Part shown: piece by piece, positions 15,111-26,000 of the stretch
Layout: each line of letters starts with the position of its first letter
Numbering within the stretch: position 1 is the first letter of the stretch
Assembly (NCBI GenBank): GCA_017463325.1
Contig: JAFTPK010000002.1
Span: forward strand, 1-64,000
Direction of reading: 5' to 3'
DNA from: Clostridia bacterium
Lineage (GTDB): Bacteria; Bacillota; Clostridia; Christensenellales; Borkfalkiaceae
Length of the DNA stretch: 64,000 bases
The notes under the pieces: generated by a model
Told to the model about the DNA's origin: nothing
Seen by the model: the letters and a program-made list of their open reading frames with translations, nothing else
The model's database searches: none
Position numbers and translations under genes: made by a program

Positions 15111-17038
15111 ATTTACTAGCACCTCTTGGGCTGCTGGGACTTTTGAGCATTGCTGTGCTCATTCTTATCTATATTCTCAAACCCAACTATCAGCAAAAGC
15201 TGATTTCCAGTACGCACGTATGGAAATTGAGTTTGAAATATAAAAAGAAACGTATTCCCATCAGCCGTTTCAGAAACATATTATTGATCATCTGTCAGAT
15301 ACTTATTCTCACTTCGCTTGCGTTCATTTTGGCGAAACCCGTCATTCCCGGTGAAAAGTTAAAGGACGACGAAAAGGTCTTTATCATTGACGCCTCCGCA
15401 AGTATGTTGGTGGAAAGTGGGTTGGAAACCCGTTTCGAACGGGCGGTCTTGCAGATCAAGAGTGAAGTGAAAGAAACGTTGGAAAACGGCGGCACCGTGT
15501 CCGTGATCATTGCGGACGAGGAGCCGTATTTTGTGGTACAACGTTCTACGAGCGCAGACCTTGCGGTCGTTTCCGATAAGCTTGACGAATTGATCATGGT
15601 AGACGCCATGAAATGCAGCTACAATTCCGCGGATATGGACAAAGCGGTGGAGCTCGCGCAAGACGTCGTAACGCAAAACCCCGAGGCAGAGGTACTTTTG
15701 TACACCGCCACCACCTATTTGGATAAAGGGAATATCGAGGTAGTGGACGTTGGCGCATTCGAGGACTGGAACGCGGCCGTGCTCGGCTGTGAGGCGGTGA
15801 TCGGTGACGACAACTACTACACGATCAGTATCGACGTGGGCTGCTACGGCAGATCGGAAACGGTGAAAGTGTATTGCGAAATCGTTTCTCCCAACGGCGA
15901 ATACAACACCTCGGTGACGTTGGAAAGCGACGAAGAGTTCTTTAACGTGATGGAACAGGAAAAGACTTTCGTATTCAACGCGGAAGCGCAACGCGATCAG
16001 CTTGGATATGCGATCTATTCCTTTGAATATTTGTACGTGCACGTAGAAGAAACGGACGGCTTTGCCGAAGATAACAGTTTCTATTTGTACGGCGGGATCA
16101 AGGAAAAGGTGCGTATTCAATACGCTTCGTCCGCGCCCAACAACTTTTTCAGCAGCGGTTTCATCACCTTGCGTGAGATCTATAAAAATACTTGGGATAT
16201 CGACTTCGACGAAGTAGTGATCGACCCGCAGAAGAAAGAGAACGAGCAGGAGTACGAGTTGGAGGGGTATAACCTCTATATCTTCGAGCATACCATGCCC
16301 TCTATTCTTCCCGACGACGGTATTGTACTCCTCGTTGACCCCGACACGGAGCCCAAGAACGTTGGCTTACGGCTTGGCGGCGCGCAGTACGTCTACGCGA
16401 ACTCCACGTTGACGAGAGGGAACGACCATCCCTTGCTTTCGTATATCACGCCGGAGCAGATCACGATTTCCAAATACACGCGGATCATTTCCAACGACGG
16501 GTATGACGAGCTGATGTATTACGGAAACGAACCCGTGGTGCTTGCGAAGAACGAGTCGGACATGAAAGTCGTCGTAATGGCGCTCGACCTCAACTTCTCG
16601 AACTTGGCGGTCCTGTTCGATTTCCCGGCGTTCCTTTATAACATCTTCAATTACTACATGCCGCCTACGCTTACCGATTTTACTTACGAGATCGGCGATT
16701 TGGTGACGCTCAACGCAAGAAGCGAGGCGTTGACCGTATCGGGCGGTACGTACGAAGACGTCGAGTTGACGGAGCTTCCGACGCAGATCCTTGTGACGGC
16801 GCCGGGGACGTATACCTTGACGCAGGTTGCAATGACGGGCGATTACATTATTGAAAACTTTTTCGTGGGTATTTCCAATTACGAAAGCGACATCATGAAA
16901 GAGGTGGAGGAGCTGCCCGAATTGTATATTCAGGTCCTCGAAGAACAGGAAGACAAAGATCTACTGCTCATCTTCGCGGCCGTACTCGTTGCGCTGTTGT
17001 TCCTTGAATGGTGGCTGCAAGCGAGAGAAAATTTCTAA
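15107..17038 (+). CDS. BatA-type membrane protein with vWA domain
   Basis: 643 residues. The N-terminal BatA-like unit has two membrane segments (3-24 and 54-75) with a positively charged loop. A vWA domain starts VFIIDASASML near 93-103 with the DxSxS MIDAS pattern. A long extracellular beta-rich part follows, and a third membrane helix near 618-636 (LLIFAAVLVALLFLEWWL) closes the protein. In MoxR-Bat systems such proteins form membrane complexes that depend on the ATPase; that role is inferred here. It is coupled by ATGA overlap to the DUF58 gene and is 15 bases before the next gene. Confidence 0.85.
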   Translation: MNLLAPLGLLGLLSIAVLILIYILKPNYQQKLISSTHVWKLSLKYKKKRIPISRFRNILLIICQILILTSLAFILAKPVIPGEKLKDDEKVFIIDASASMLVESGLETRFERAVLQIKSEVKETLENGGTVSVIIADEEPYFVVQRSTSADLAVVSDKLDELIMVDAMKCSYNSADMDKAVELAQDVVTQNPEAEVLLYTATTYLDKGNIEVVDVGAFEDWNAAVLGCEAVIGDDNYYTISIDVGCYGRSETVKVYCEIVSPNGEYNTSVTLESDEEFFNVMEQEKTFVFNAEAQRDQLGYAIYSFEYLYVHVEETDGFAEDNSFYLYGGIKEKVRIQYASSAPNNFFSSGFITLREIYKNTWDIDFDEVVIDPQKKENEQEYELEGYNLYIFEHTMPSILPDDGIVLLVDPDTEPKNVGLRLGGAQYVYANSTLTRGNDHPLLSYITPEQITISKYTRIISNDGYDELMYYGNEPVVLAKNESDMKVVVMALDLNFSNLAVLFDFPAFLYNIFNYYMPPTLTDFTYEIGDLVTLNARSEALTVSGGTYEDVELTELPTQILVTAPGTYTLTQVAMTGDYIIENFFVGISNYESDIMKEVEELPELYIQVLEEQEDKDLLLIFAAVLVALLFLEWWLQARENF

Positions 17039-17053
17039 AAGGAGCAAGAATCC

Positions 17054-19756
17054 ATGACGAATTTCAGAATAGATTTTTCACATCCTTGGCTCCTGTTGTT
17101 GCTCATTCCGGCGATCGCGTTGACGCTGTTGCCCTATTTGCGGATCCCGAAAAAGTACAGACGTACGAGAAACCGCGTGGTTTCCGTCGTTCTGCACATG
17201 ATCGTTATGGTGCTTTCCATTACCATGCTTGCGGGGATCATCTTTAAATACGAGGTACCCAACAAGGAGAACGAGCTGTTGTTGCTCGTAGACTCCTCGT
17301 ACAGTAACGAAGAAACGCGGGACGATAAGGACGATTTTATTTCCAAAATTATTGACAAGTGCGGTTCGGATTATAAGGTAGGGGTTGTAAAATTCGGGTA
17401 TGATCAGGTGTACGCAGCCGAACTCTCCAACGACTCGAAAGCCGTTTATCAGGAATTTATAGTTTCCCCCGATCCCGACACTACCGCAACGGACGTGGAA
17501 AGCGCGCTTCGCTATGCAAGCACGCTGTTCACCAAACCCAAGACCTCGAAGATTGTTTTGATTACCGACGGTATCGAAACGGACGGCGAGGCACAGGACG
17601 TCATCAAAGAGATTGCGGCGACGGGGATCACGGTGGATACCATGTACTACCCCAACGAGTCGCACATGGAAGTACAGGTCGTCGGCGTGGAATTGCCTGC
17701 AACTGCGGAAGTTGGGAAAAATTTCAAGATGGATCTGATGCTGGAAAGTAATTTCAGCGGCGGCGAACAGACGGTAGACGTTACCTTGTACGACAACGAC
17801 GAGGAAAAGGGCACCGTTACCATTCCTCTTGATAGCGAAGAGCAGGTAACCGAGCTGAACTATCAGTTTGAAGTACCCGGAATGCACAAGCTCCGTTTCG
17901 AGATTGCAAATGCCGAGGATACCGTGAAAGAGAATAACTCTTATCACACCTATATGTATTTGCACGTGTTTGAAAACGTACTCATCATTGAAAAAGACGA
18001 AGGCGAATCTGCGGAGCTGCAAACCATTTTGACGGACGGCGAATACAAAGTGACGAGCATGAGTATTCAAAGTGATTTGGAAACCATTCCCAGCACTTTG
18101 ACAGAGCTTTGCGCTTACGAGCAAGTCATTCTTGTCAACATTGCGAATTCGGATATGCCCGAGGGCTTTGACGAGCTTTTGAACGACTACGTATATAACC
18201 TCGGCGGCGGCTTGTTCACGGTCGGTGGTAACCCCGACACGAACAACCAAGGGGAAGTCGTTCCCCACGCGTATAACCGTGACGATATGTACGGCACCGT
18301 CTATCAGCAGATGTTGCCCGTACAGGTGGTCAACTATACCCCTCCCGTAGCGCTCATGATCCTGATCGACTCTTCGGGGTCCATGGGTTCGGGCGACAAC
18401 AGTAACCTCGACATGGCAATCAAGGGCGCGCACGCGTGCTTGGACGCATTGACCTCTACGGACTTCTGCGGCGTTGCTACCTTCCAGGATCACTATGACG
18501 AAGAGTTAGAGGTGACGCCTGTTTCCAAAAGAAAGGAAATCGAGGAATCCATCGAAAACCTCAGCAACATCAGCGCGGGCGGTACCGTGTACGCGGCGGC
18601 GTTGGAGGGTGCGGGCAGAGCGCTTTCCGCGGTAGACGTTGAAAGACGTCACATCATTCTCGTTTCCGACGGTCAGCCGTCGGATACCGACAAGTACGAA
18701 GCGTTCATCAAATTGAACGCAGAAGCAGGCATCACCATGTCTATTGTGTGCTTGGGCGGTACGGAAGACATCTTTGCGAAGATGCAGCAGGACGCTGCGC
18801 TCGGCGGCGGTAAGGCGTATAACGTCATGAATACCGACAACCTTGCCAGCACTATGAAAGACGACCTTATTACCGAGGCGATCGGCGAGATCGCTTACGG
18901 CGAAGAATTTTCGTTGACGATCGGGGACTATTCCTCCGTCGTTGCGGGGATCAAGCAGAAGGATATTCCCAAGCTGACGGGGTACTACGGAACCAGATTA
19001 AAGAGCGGCGCATCGGCGCCCTTGATGGGGAAATACGTACCTCTGTACGCGCAATGGGATTACGGTACAGGTAAGGTCGGTAGCTTTATGTGCGACTTGA
19101 ACGGTAATTGGTCGGAGGCCTTTATTGATTCGGCCGTAGGGCAGCAGATCGTTTGCAATATCGTGGAAACGTTGTTCCCGACCATGCAAATTGCTTCGCA
19201 GGAGATCCAGTACAGATTCTACGAGGATAACTACACCTCGCAGTTGACGGTATATACCGAAATGGCGGAAACGGATACGCTCAGCGTATCGGTAACTCCT
19301 ATTTCGTCGGAGGCTCTTGCGTTCTATCAAGAAAAGCCGATCGTAGTGCAAGCTGCGGACGGGTATACCCGTTTCAGCTTTGACGTTACCTGTCCCGGGA
19401 TCTACGAAGTCGTCATTCAGAAGAAAGACGTAAGCGGCGAAGTGATTTCGGAGGTAAGCACGTATAGAACGCTTGCCTACTCGGCAGAGTACGACGAATT
19501 CCCCGACGAAGAAACGACGGGTGAGGTGTATTTGAGAGAAATCGCCGAGGACGGGCGCGGTATTTTCGTGGAAGACCCGTATCAGGTATTCAATTCCTTC
19601 TCGAAAACGCTTAAACGCGAGTATGATCCCAGACTTTTGTTCGCGATCATTTCGATCGTATTGATGCTGCTTGATATTGCGGTAAGAAAGTTCAAGTTCA
19701 AGTGGCCGCACGAGATCGTCAGAGATCGCAAATTGAGAAAGGAATATGCAAAATAA
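17054..19756 (+). CDS. Large vWA-domain membrane protein
   Basis: 900 residues. Two N-terminal membrane helices lie near 11-28 and 42-64. A first vWA-like domain with DSSYS (about 80) is followed by a region resembling the glutamine-amidotransferase-like fold often joined to these proteins. A second vWA domain begins LIDSSGSMGSG near 438 with a complete MIDAS pattern. A final helix (LLFAIISIVLMLLDIAV) precedes a basic tail. GGAGC precedes the ATG. It is the fourth member of the MoxR block. Such proteins have two metal-dependent adhesion sites facing the outside and are thought to bind partners; substrate unknown. Confidence 0.85.
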   Translation: MTNFRIDFSHPWLLLLLIPAIALTLLPYLRIPKKYRRTRNRVVSVVLHMIVMVLSITMLAGIIFKYEVPNKENELLLLVDSSYSNEETRDDKDDFISKIIDKCGSDYKVGVVKFGYDQVYAAELSNDSKAVYQEFIVSPDPDTTATDVESALRYASTLFTKPKTSKIVLITDGIETDGEAQDVIKEIAATGITVDTMYYPNESHMEVQVVGVELPATAEVGKNFKMDLMLESNFSGGEQTVDVTLYDNDEEKGTVTIPLDSEEQVTELNYQFEVPGMHKLRFEIANAEDTVKENNSYHTYMYLHVFENVLIIEKDEGESAELQTILTDGEYKVTSMSIQSDLETIPSTLTELCAYEQVILVNIANSDMPEGFDELLNDYVYNLGGGLFTVGGNPDTNNQGEVVPHAYNRDDMYGTVYQQMLPVQVVNYTPPVALMILIDSSGSMGSGDNSNLDMAIKGAHACLDALTSTDFCGVATFQDHYDEELEVTPVSKRKEIEESIENLSNISAGGTVYAAALEGAGRALSAVDVERRHIILVSDGQPSDTDKYEAFIKLNAEAGITMSIVCLGGTEDIFAKMQQDAALGGGKAYNVMNTDNLASTMKDDLITEAIGEIAYGEEFSLTIGDYSSVVAGIKQKDIPKLTGYYGTRLKSGASAPLMGKYVPLYAQWDYGTGKVGSFMCDLNGNWSEAFIDSAVGQQIVCNIVETLFPTMQIASQEIQYRFYEDNYTSQLTVYTEMAETDTLSVSVTPISSEALAFYQEKPIVVQAADGYTRFSFDVTCPGIYEVVIQKKDVSGEVISEVSTYRTLAYSAEYDEFPDEETTGEVYLREIAEDGRGIFVEDPYQVFNSFSKTLKREYDPRLLFAIISIVLMLLDIAVRKFKFKWPHEIVRDRKLRKEYAK

Positions 19757-19861
19757 GAAAAGCTTTCAGCCTAAGCGTTCGTGGCATTTTCCCATTTTGG
19801 GAATACGCTGCGGCGCGGGCGAAAGTAGGTAGGATTTAGAAACGGAATTAAGGAGAATGAA

Positions 19862-22732
19862 ATGAAAAAATTTCGTTTATTCATTTTCATTAGCTTGATC
19901 GTATGTTTATTTTTGGCGGTGACGGGGTGCGCGCCTGCGCTTTCTTGCCCGACGAACGTAAAAATCGACTCGGATACTTTGATCCTGAGCTGGAACAAAG
20001 TGGAAGAGGCTGAGTATTATACGATCAGTATCAACGGCGAAGAAAATGATTCCAGTAAAAATTCGTACGCGCTTGAAAGACTTTCGGAGGGCACGTACCA
20101 AGTTAAAGTAAAAGCCTGCGGGGACGGGCATCGCGATTCGGTGTGGACGGAAACGATCGAATTTAAGCGTGAGGCAGAACCCGGCATGGTCTTTAAACTC
20201 ATCAACAATAACACGGAATACGAGCTGTCGAATATCGGTACGGCGGTGGGGGATATCGTTGTCCCCGACGAATACCGCGGCAAGCCCGTTACGTCCATCG
20301 GGAAAAAGGCGTTTGCGCAAAAACCCAAGCTCACGAGTATCACTCTTGGACCGAACATTCGTACGATCGGCGAACAGGCGTTTTATAAATGTCTGTATTT
20401 GAAGACGGCGAATATTCCCGCGGGCGTTACCTCGATCGGGAAAAAAGCATTCCAAAGCTGTTCGGTTTTGGAAAGCGATATTGTTATCCCCGAGGGCGTT
20501 ACGGAGATTGCAGAGGGTACCTTTGGCTATTGCCGTGCGTTGAAAAACGTGAAAATCGGCAGCAACGTCAAAAAGATTGATTTGAGCGCGTTTACCGATT
20601 GCGACAATCTTTCCAAGATTGAAATTCCCGACAGCGTAGAAACGATCGGTGAATATGCGTTCTCCGCTTGCGTCAGCGCGACGGAGCTTATTCTTGGCGA
20701 CGGCGTGAAGTCGATCGGCAAAAACGCCTTCTATCAATGCACCGCCTTGACAAAGATCGAGCTGAGCGAAAACGTGGAAACGATCGGCGAATACGCGTTT
20801 GCGAACTGTTCCGAGGTGACGGAGGTCACCATGGAAGATAAGGTAACCTCGATCGGGATCGGCGCGTTCATGGATTGCGTCAAGCTTGCCACGTTTGATT
20901 TGAGCGACGGCTTGCAGACGATCGGTTACGACTCCATTTTGCGTACAGCAATTTGGACGGCGGCGGATAATATCGTGTACCTTGACGAAGACTGGTTGGT
21001 TGACTGTAAGATCAAGGACGCGGCGACGTATCAGGTTAAGGACGGAACGATCGGGATCGGTAGCGGCGCGTTTATAGGCTGCAACACGTTTACGCAGATG
21101 TTCTTGCCCGACAGCGTTGAGATCATTGACAGTCTTGCGTTTGCGGGCTGTGCGAATTTGAACGCGGTCGTGACTGGGTCGAGCGTAGAACGTATCGGTT
21201 CGCAGGCTTTCTACTACTGCACGAAATTGCAGACGGTAAAGCTTGGGCATTGGGATTTTGAAGAAGAGGCGCTCACGGCGAGCAGCTTGAAAACGATTGA
21301 AAACCACGCGTTCTACAAATGCGAGCTTTTGAAAGAGATCGAAATTCCCGATACGGTGGAAAAGATCGGTTCTTATGCGTTCAGAAAGTCGGGGATCTAT
21401 ACCGCGAGCGGTAACGGTCTTGTATATGCGGATAACTGGCTGGTGGACTGGAACGGGGACATTATGCTTTTCTTTAAAATGTTCGGCGGCAGCACCGATT
21501 ACGTTGTGGAAGAAGGAACGGTGGGTGTAGCGGAATATGCGCTGTACAGATGTCAAGATATCGTAGGTATCACTTTCCCCGAAAGCACGACTAAGATCGG
21601 GAGAGCGGCTTTCTACGAGGCGTCCAAGTTGCAGAAAGTCGTGTTGCCTTCCACTTTAAAACGCATTGAGGAGTACACCTTCTATTCTTGTCCTTATCTG
21701 TTCGATATCGAAATTCCCGAGGGAGTTGAATTTATCGGGCGTTCGGCGTTCTATCAATCCTCTTTCCTCGGTTGTACAACGGAATTGCGTGAGGACGGCT
21801 ATTATTACGTCGCAGACAGAGAGGCTACGTTCGTGATCCCCGATAGCGTAGAGGTCATTGAAGATTACGCGTTTTACAGATGCGGGTACATGGTACCCGA
21901 CGCAGAAACGGGTGAGGAAATTCCTTACGGTGTAGACCACATGGTGATCGGTGACGGCGTGAAGTCGATCGGCTTGAACGCGTTCAACAAGTTCGTTTCC
22001 CTCAAAACGCTGACGATCGGCGACGGCATGGAAACGATCGGTCAAAAGGCGTTCTACCGTTGCTCGTCTTTGGAAACGGTTGACCTTGGTTCGTCCGTGC
22101 AGACGATCGGGATTCGTGCTTTCTACGAGTGCAAAAACTTGAAGAGCGTCACTATTCCCGGCAGCGTAGTGGATTTCGGTAAGTATGCTTTCTACAATTG
22201 CGAGGCTTTGGAAGATTTGACTCTTTCGGAGGGCTTAACGACAATAAGCGATTATGCCTTCTCCGGCTGCAAGAGCTTGAAAAAGGTGACCTTGCCTTCG
22301 AGCTTGACTTCGATCGGTAAGTTTGCGTTCAGAAATTGCGCGCTTTCGAGCATTGTGATTCCCGAAGAGATCGTTTCGATCAGCAACCATGCGTTCTATC
22401 GTTGTAACGAGCTGACCGTGTATGCAGAGGCTTCTTCGGTGCCCGAAACGTGGGGCAATCGTTGGAACTCCTCCTACTGCGCGGCGGTATGGGGTGTGAA
22501 CCTTTCGAGCGAGGGCTACGTCGTTTCGTTGGAAAAGACGGCCGATACTCTTACCAACGTCAACGAAATGACAGAGTTTAACGCGCCCGAGCGTGACGGT
22601 TATGTCTTTGCGGGCTGGCTGACGGTGGAGAACGGTACGGCAGACGACGTTCTTGTCGGGGAGATTGCGGAAGTGGCAGACGGCACCATGCTGTACGCCT
22701 ACTGGGTTCCCGAACAGGCTTCGGCGCAGTAA
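19862..22732 (+). CDS. BspA-type leucine-rich-repeat lipoprotein (956 aa)
   Basis: Signal peptide with lipobox AVTGC (Cys23), then a fibronectin-III-like module (LSWNKVEEAEYYTISING, about 40-100) and LRR_5/BspA repeats from about 115 to 870, of the form IPDSVETIGEYAFSAC. One InlB-type beta-grasp repeat at the C terminus (RDGYVFAGW...LYAYW) ends the protein. The domain order is the reverse of the giant lipoprotein, where such repeats are N-terminal. AAGGAG precedes ATG. Only 105 bases separate it from the vWA gene, with no clear promoter or terminator between, so co-transcription with the MoxR block is likely. Surface adhesion is inferred. Confidence 0.9.
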   Translation: MKKFRLFIFISLIVCLFLAVTGCAPALSCPTNVKIDSDTLILSWNKVEEAEYYTISINGEENDSSKNSYALERLSEGTYQVKVKACGDGHRDSVWTETIEFKREAEPGMVFKLINNNTEYELSNIGTAVGDIVVPDEYRGKPVTSIGKKAFAQKPKLTSITLGPNIRTIGEQAFYKCLYLKTANIPAGVTSIGKKAFQSCSVLESDIVIPEGVTEIAEGTFGYCRALKNVKIGSNVKKIDLSAFTDCDNLSKIEIPDSVETIGEYAFSACVSATELILGDGVKSIGKNAFYQCTALTKIELSENVETIGEYAFANCSEVTEVTMEDKVTSIGIGAFMDCVKLATFDLSDGLQTIGYDSILRTAIWTAADNIVYLDEDWLVDCKIKDAATYQVKDGTIGIGSGAFIGCNTFTQMFLPDSVEIIDSLAFAGCANLNAVVTGSSVERIGSQAFYYCTKLQTVKLGHWDFEEEALTASSLKTIENHAFYKCELLKEIEIPDTVEKIGSYAFRKSGIYTASGNGLVYADNWLVDWNGDIMLFFKMFGGSTDYVVEEGTVGVAEYALYRCQDIVGITFPESTTKIGRAAFYEASKLQKVVLPSTLKRIEEYTFYSCPYLFDIEIPEGVEFIGRSAFYQSSFLGCTTELREDGYYYVADREATFVIPDSVEVIEDYAFYRCGYMVPDAETGEEIPYGVDHMVIGDGVKSIGLNAFNKFVSLKTLTIGDGMETIGQKAFYRCSSLETVDLGSSVQTIGIRAFYECKNLKSVTIPGSVVDFGKYAFYNCEALEDLTLSEGLTTISDYAFSGCKSLKKVTLPSSLTSIGKFAFRNCALSSIVIPEEIVSISNHAFYRCNELTVYAEASSVPETWGNRWNSSYCAAVWGVNLSSEGYVVSLEKTADTLTNVNEMTEFNAPERDGYVFAGWLTVENGTADDVLVGEIAEVADGTMLYAYWVPEQASAQ

Positions 22733-22766
22733 CGCGATAATCAACCGAAAAAGGAACGAATAAAAG

Positions 22767-22809
22767 AAAAACGGGTAAACCCCTCGCGGCTTACCCGTTT
22801 TCGTTTTTT
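22767..22809 (+). terminator. Terminator of the MoxR/LRR block
   Basis: AAAACGGGTAA (22767-22777) and TTACCCGTTTT (22791-22801) form the stem, followed by CGTTTTTTT. The remaining bases to 22930 are A/G-rich with no further signal. Confidence 0.8.
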
Positions 22810-22937
22810 TGGGGCGTTTTACGCTTTTTAAAAGGGGAGAAAAAGAGGGCGGCAGAGGGAACGGGACAAGGGAACAACGGGCGAATTGTGAAAAGTTATT
22901 TTTAATTGTGAAAAAATCGAATTTTCGTTGTTTCTGC

Positions 22938-22966
22938 TTGACAGAATTAAAAAAAGCGATTATAAT
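22938..22966 (+). promoter_or_regulatory. Consensus promoter for the Ig-like lipoprotein
   Basis: TTGACA (22938-22943), 17-base spacer, TATAAT (22961-22966): both boxes match consensus exactly. AAAAGGAGG follows about 60 bases on, eight bases before ATG 23041. High expression is expected. Confidence 0.85.
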
Positions 22967-23040
22967 CATAAGTGCCTAATTTAAGACTATCTTTGTAAAA
23001 AGAAAAATGATTTTTTGAAACTGAAAAGGAGGATAGATTT

Positions 23041-26000
23041 ATGAAAAAATCTTCCAGAGTAATCCTTGTATTACTGATGTTGATTTGCAGCGCCTTTGCT
23101 TTGGCGTCTTGCGGCGAAAAAGTAGCCTCGATTGAGATTGAAAAAACGCCCCGCGTGGAATTCGTGCAGGGGCAGGAGCTTGATCTTACAAACGGCACCT
23201 TGACCGTGACTTACGAAAAGAAAACGGAAGAGATTGCTTTGAATGCCGAGGGTGTGACCGTGAGCGGTTACGACAAAGACAAGCTTGGCGAACAGGTGAT
23301 CACGATCACCTATCAGGAAAAGACGACGGAGCTTAAAGTGACCGTCGTGCCTCGTATTTCCGTAGCGGGGGCAACCACCTCCTATTTTGTCGGCGATAGC
23401 TTTGACAAGGAAAAGGGCAAGCTGACGGTGAGAAAGGACGACGCTACTACTTCTGCTTCCGTGAACATGAAAGACACGGCGGTGACGGTATCGGGGTTTG
23501 ATTCTACGGAGGCGGGCGAAGTGACGGTTACCGTAAGCTACGGCGGCTATAACGGGCAATTTACCGTAACCGTGTACGAGCCTATCGTGAAACTCAGCGC
23601 GCCGAATAAGGTGCTCTACGACAGCCACGAAACGGAGTTGGATATTCGTGGCGGCTATTTCACGTTGTCCTCTGAGGACGGCAAGCTTACGCGGCACGTT
23701 GCCGTTACCGAGGAAATGGTGCAAGATTCGGGCTTTGATCCCTCGCTTGCCACCGAGGCAAACTCGTCGGACGCGCTCAAACAGGAGATCACTATTACCT
23801 ACAACGGAAAGCCGTATACTTATAAAGTTTCCATTTTGTTCAGCGACGTTTCTTTTGTAAAAGCGGTGGCGAAAGCCATTCAAACTGCCAACCTTGAATG
23901 GACGGGCGAAACTCCTCCGACGATCGAGGAGGCACTCGGCGAAAAGGCTTTGGAGGCGGTGAACCGTTCGTTTGAGTTGGACGAAGAGGAATGGTCGTTT
24001 ATTACGGCGGAGGAGAAAGAGCTTGTAGTGCGTGTGGGCGCGCTTTACGGGTTTGAAAAATGGTCGGAAGCCACGAAGCTGTACGAAAAGACGTTGCTTG
24101 TGAAAGAAGGTGCCATTTCCATTTTGAACGCGGGCTATGAGAAGATGAAAGAGGATCACGAAAGACTTGTTCTCGGTAACGACGATTTCGTGATTATCGG
24201 TAAGCAGCTTGCAAAAATGGCAGAGCTGTTCGCCGATATTACGGTGCACGGTGAGCAGACGGTGAAGGGGCTTGTGGATACGGGCTATAACTTCGACGGC
24301 TTTGACAAAGTGGTTGATTTGATGGGCTTTATCACCGAGCTGTACGAATATTTGGAAGACGTTCCCGAAAACTGGACGGTGGCAGAGCTTGCGGACTATT
24401 CCGCGAAAATTGAAAATGCTAAGAGATTGATCACGACGAACGGCTATACCGAGTATCAGTACAGAGCTTTGTATGCCATGGTGAAGAGCTGGCGTAACGA
24501 TTTCTTCGATATCATGTACGCGTACTACTATGATTTAGAGGACTCCAACTCTCTTTCCACTCTTGTCAACGTATATCTTCCCGAAGAGCTGGAAGCAATG
24601 TACACGATCATCAATTACGGTTACCAAGAAACGTTGCTCCTTGCCGAAACCCCTCTTCGCGACACCATTCATTTCATGACCTATTATAATGCGGTGATGG
24701 AACTCGTGAAAGAGCTTGACGCAAGCGAAAATCAAATGCATAAAGATATTTATTATGAATATGGGCTTGCAAACGTGGTGCTCAACTATTTAAAGACGGT
24801 TGACCACGGGTATTTGGATTTGAACGGGCCTATGCACGGCGATCAGGAATTTGCGGCGATTTGGGAAAAATATCTTGCTCTTTACGCAGAGCTTTTGGAG
24901 GCGAAAAACGCAGACGGCGAGAATTTTTCAAACGGGGATTTCTTGGCGGCACACGCAGAACAAATCGAGGCGCTTTTCGACGAATTTGTAGCTATGTCGC
25001 CCGCAAAACAGCTGGGCTTTATCGGTTCGATTCATTGCGATTATCTTTATAAAATGCCTACGACGGAAAGCTTGATGTTTGAGTATCGTGAAGAAAACAT
25101 CGCGAAGAGTTATTTCATCTATTTCGTCGTCAACTATTACGCGTCCGTGCTTTCCGACGAAGGCGAGGCGGTGTTTGCCGACCTGATGCTTGCCATGGAG
25201 TTGTATGCTCGTTCCTCGATGGACGAAGAATCCATGACGGCGTTTATGGAAAAAATGCCGACCATCAAAACGGCGTACGCGGCGCTTACGGTCGACGAAC
25301 AGACGTTGCTTGCAGATTGCTATGGAAAATATGCAACGATCTACGCGCAGCTTTCCGCAGAGGATATTGCGCTTGGCGACTGGGCGGACGAATTTGACGG
25401 GCTGCTTTCCGCGGTTCAAGACGTCATGGCGTACTATCAGATGTTCTTAAAAGATTTGAATGATAGCAATACCTTTAACTGGTACTATTGCGGTGCGCTC
25501 ATGGGGGCGTACGGTACGGCGGAAAAGTTGGCGGGGGCTATTCTTGCCTCGGGCGACGAAAATATCGTAAAGGCATATTACAATCAGGGCTACACCGTCG
25601 GGGAAAGCGAAGTAACGCTTGATTTCGCGTTGTTTACCGCACGCGACAGACTGGTTTCCGTCTTGGGCTATATCACCGTTGGCGGCGAGATGTTCATTGA
25701 TAAGTATTTGGCGTCGGATATTCCTGCCGTAATGACGAGTGTTTATCCCGTCATCAGAACGTACGTGGACGCGGAAAAGGAATTCACCGCCGCCGATCAG
25801 GCAATGGTAGAAAGCGCTATGGCGGCGATACGGGAGATCAAGGCGGACGAATTGTATATCTTTACCGCGGTGAACGGCGCTTATTATCAATCGTTGTACG
25901 CGTACTTTGACGCAGTACTTTCTGACGCGGGACTTGCAGTAGCGGAAAAACTGATCGCTTTGGAAGAAACGTACTATTTCAACTACGTGATGTACCCCAA

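Noticed and set aside
15359..16291. 310-codon minus-strand frame over the BatA-type gene, and 471 codons at 17078-18493 over the vWA gene
   Set aside because: Both are opposite strongly supported vWA genes and have the typical composition of antisense shadows.
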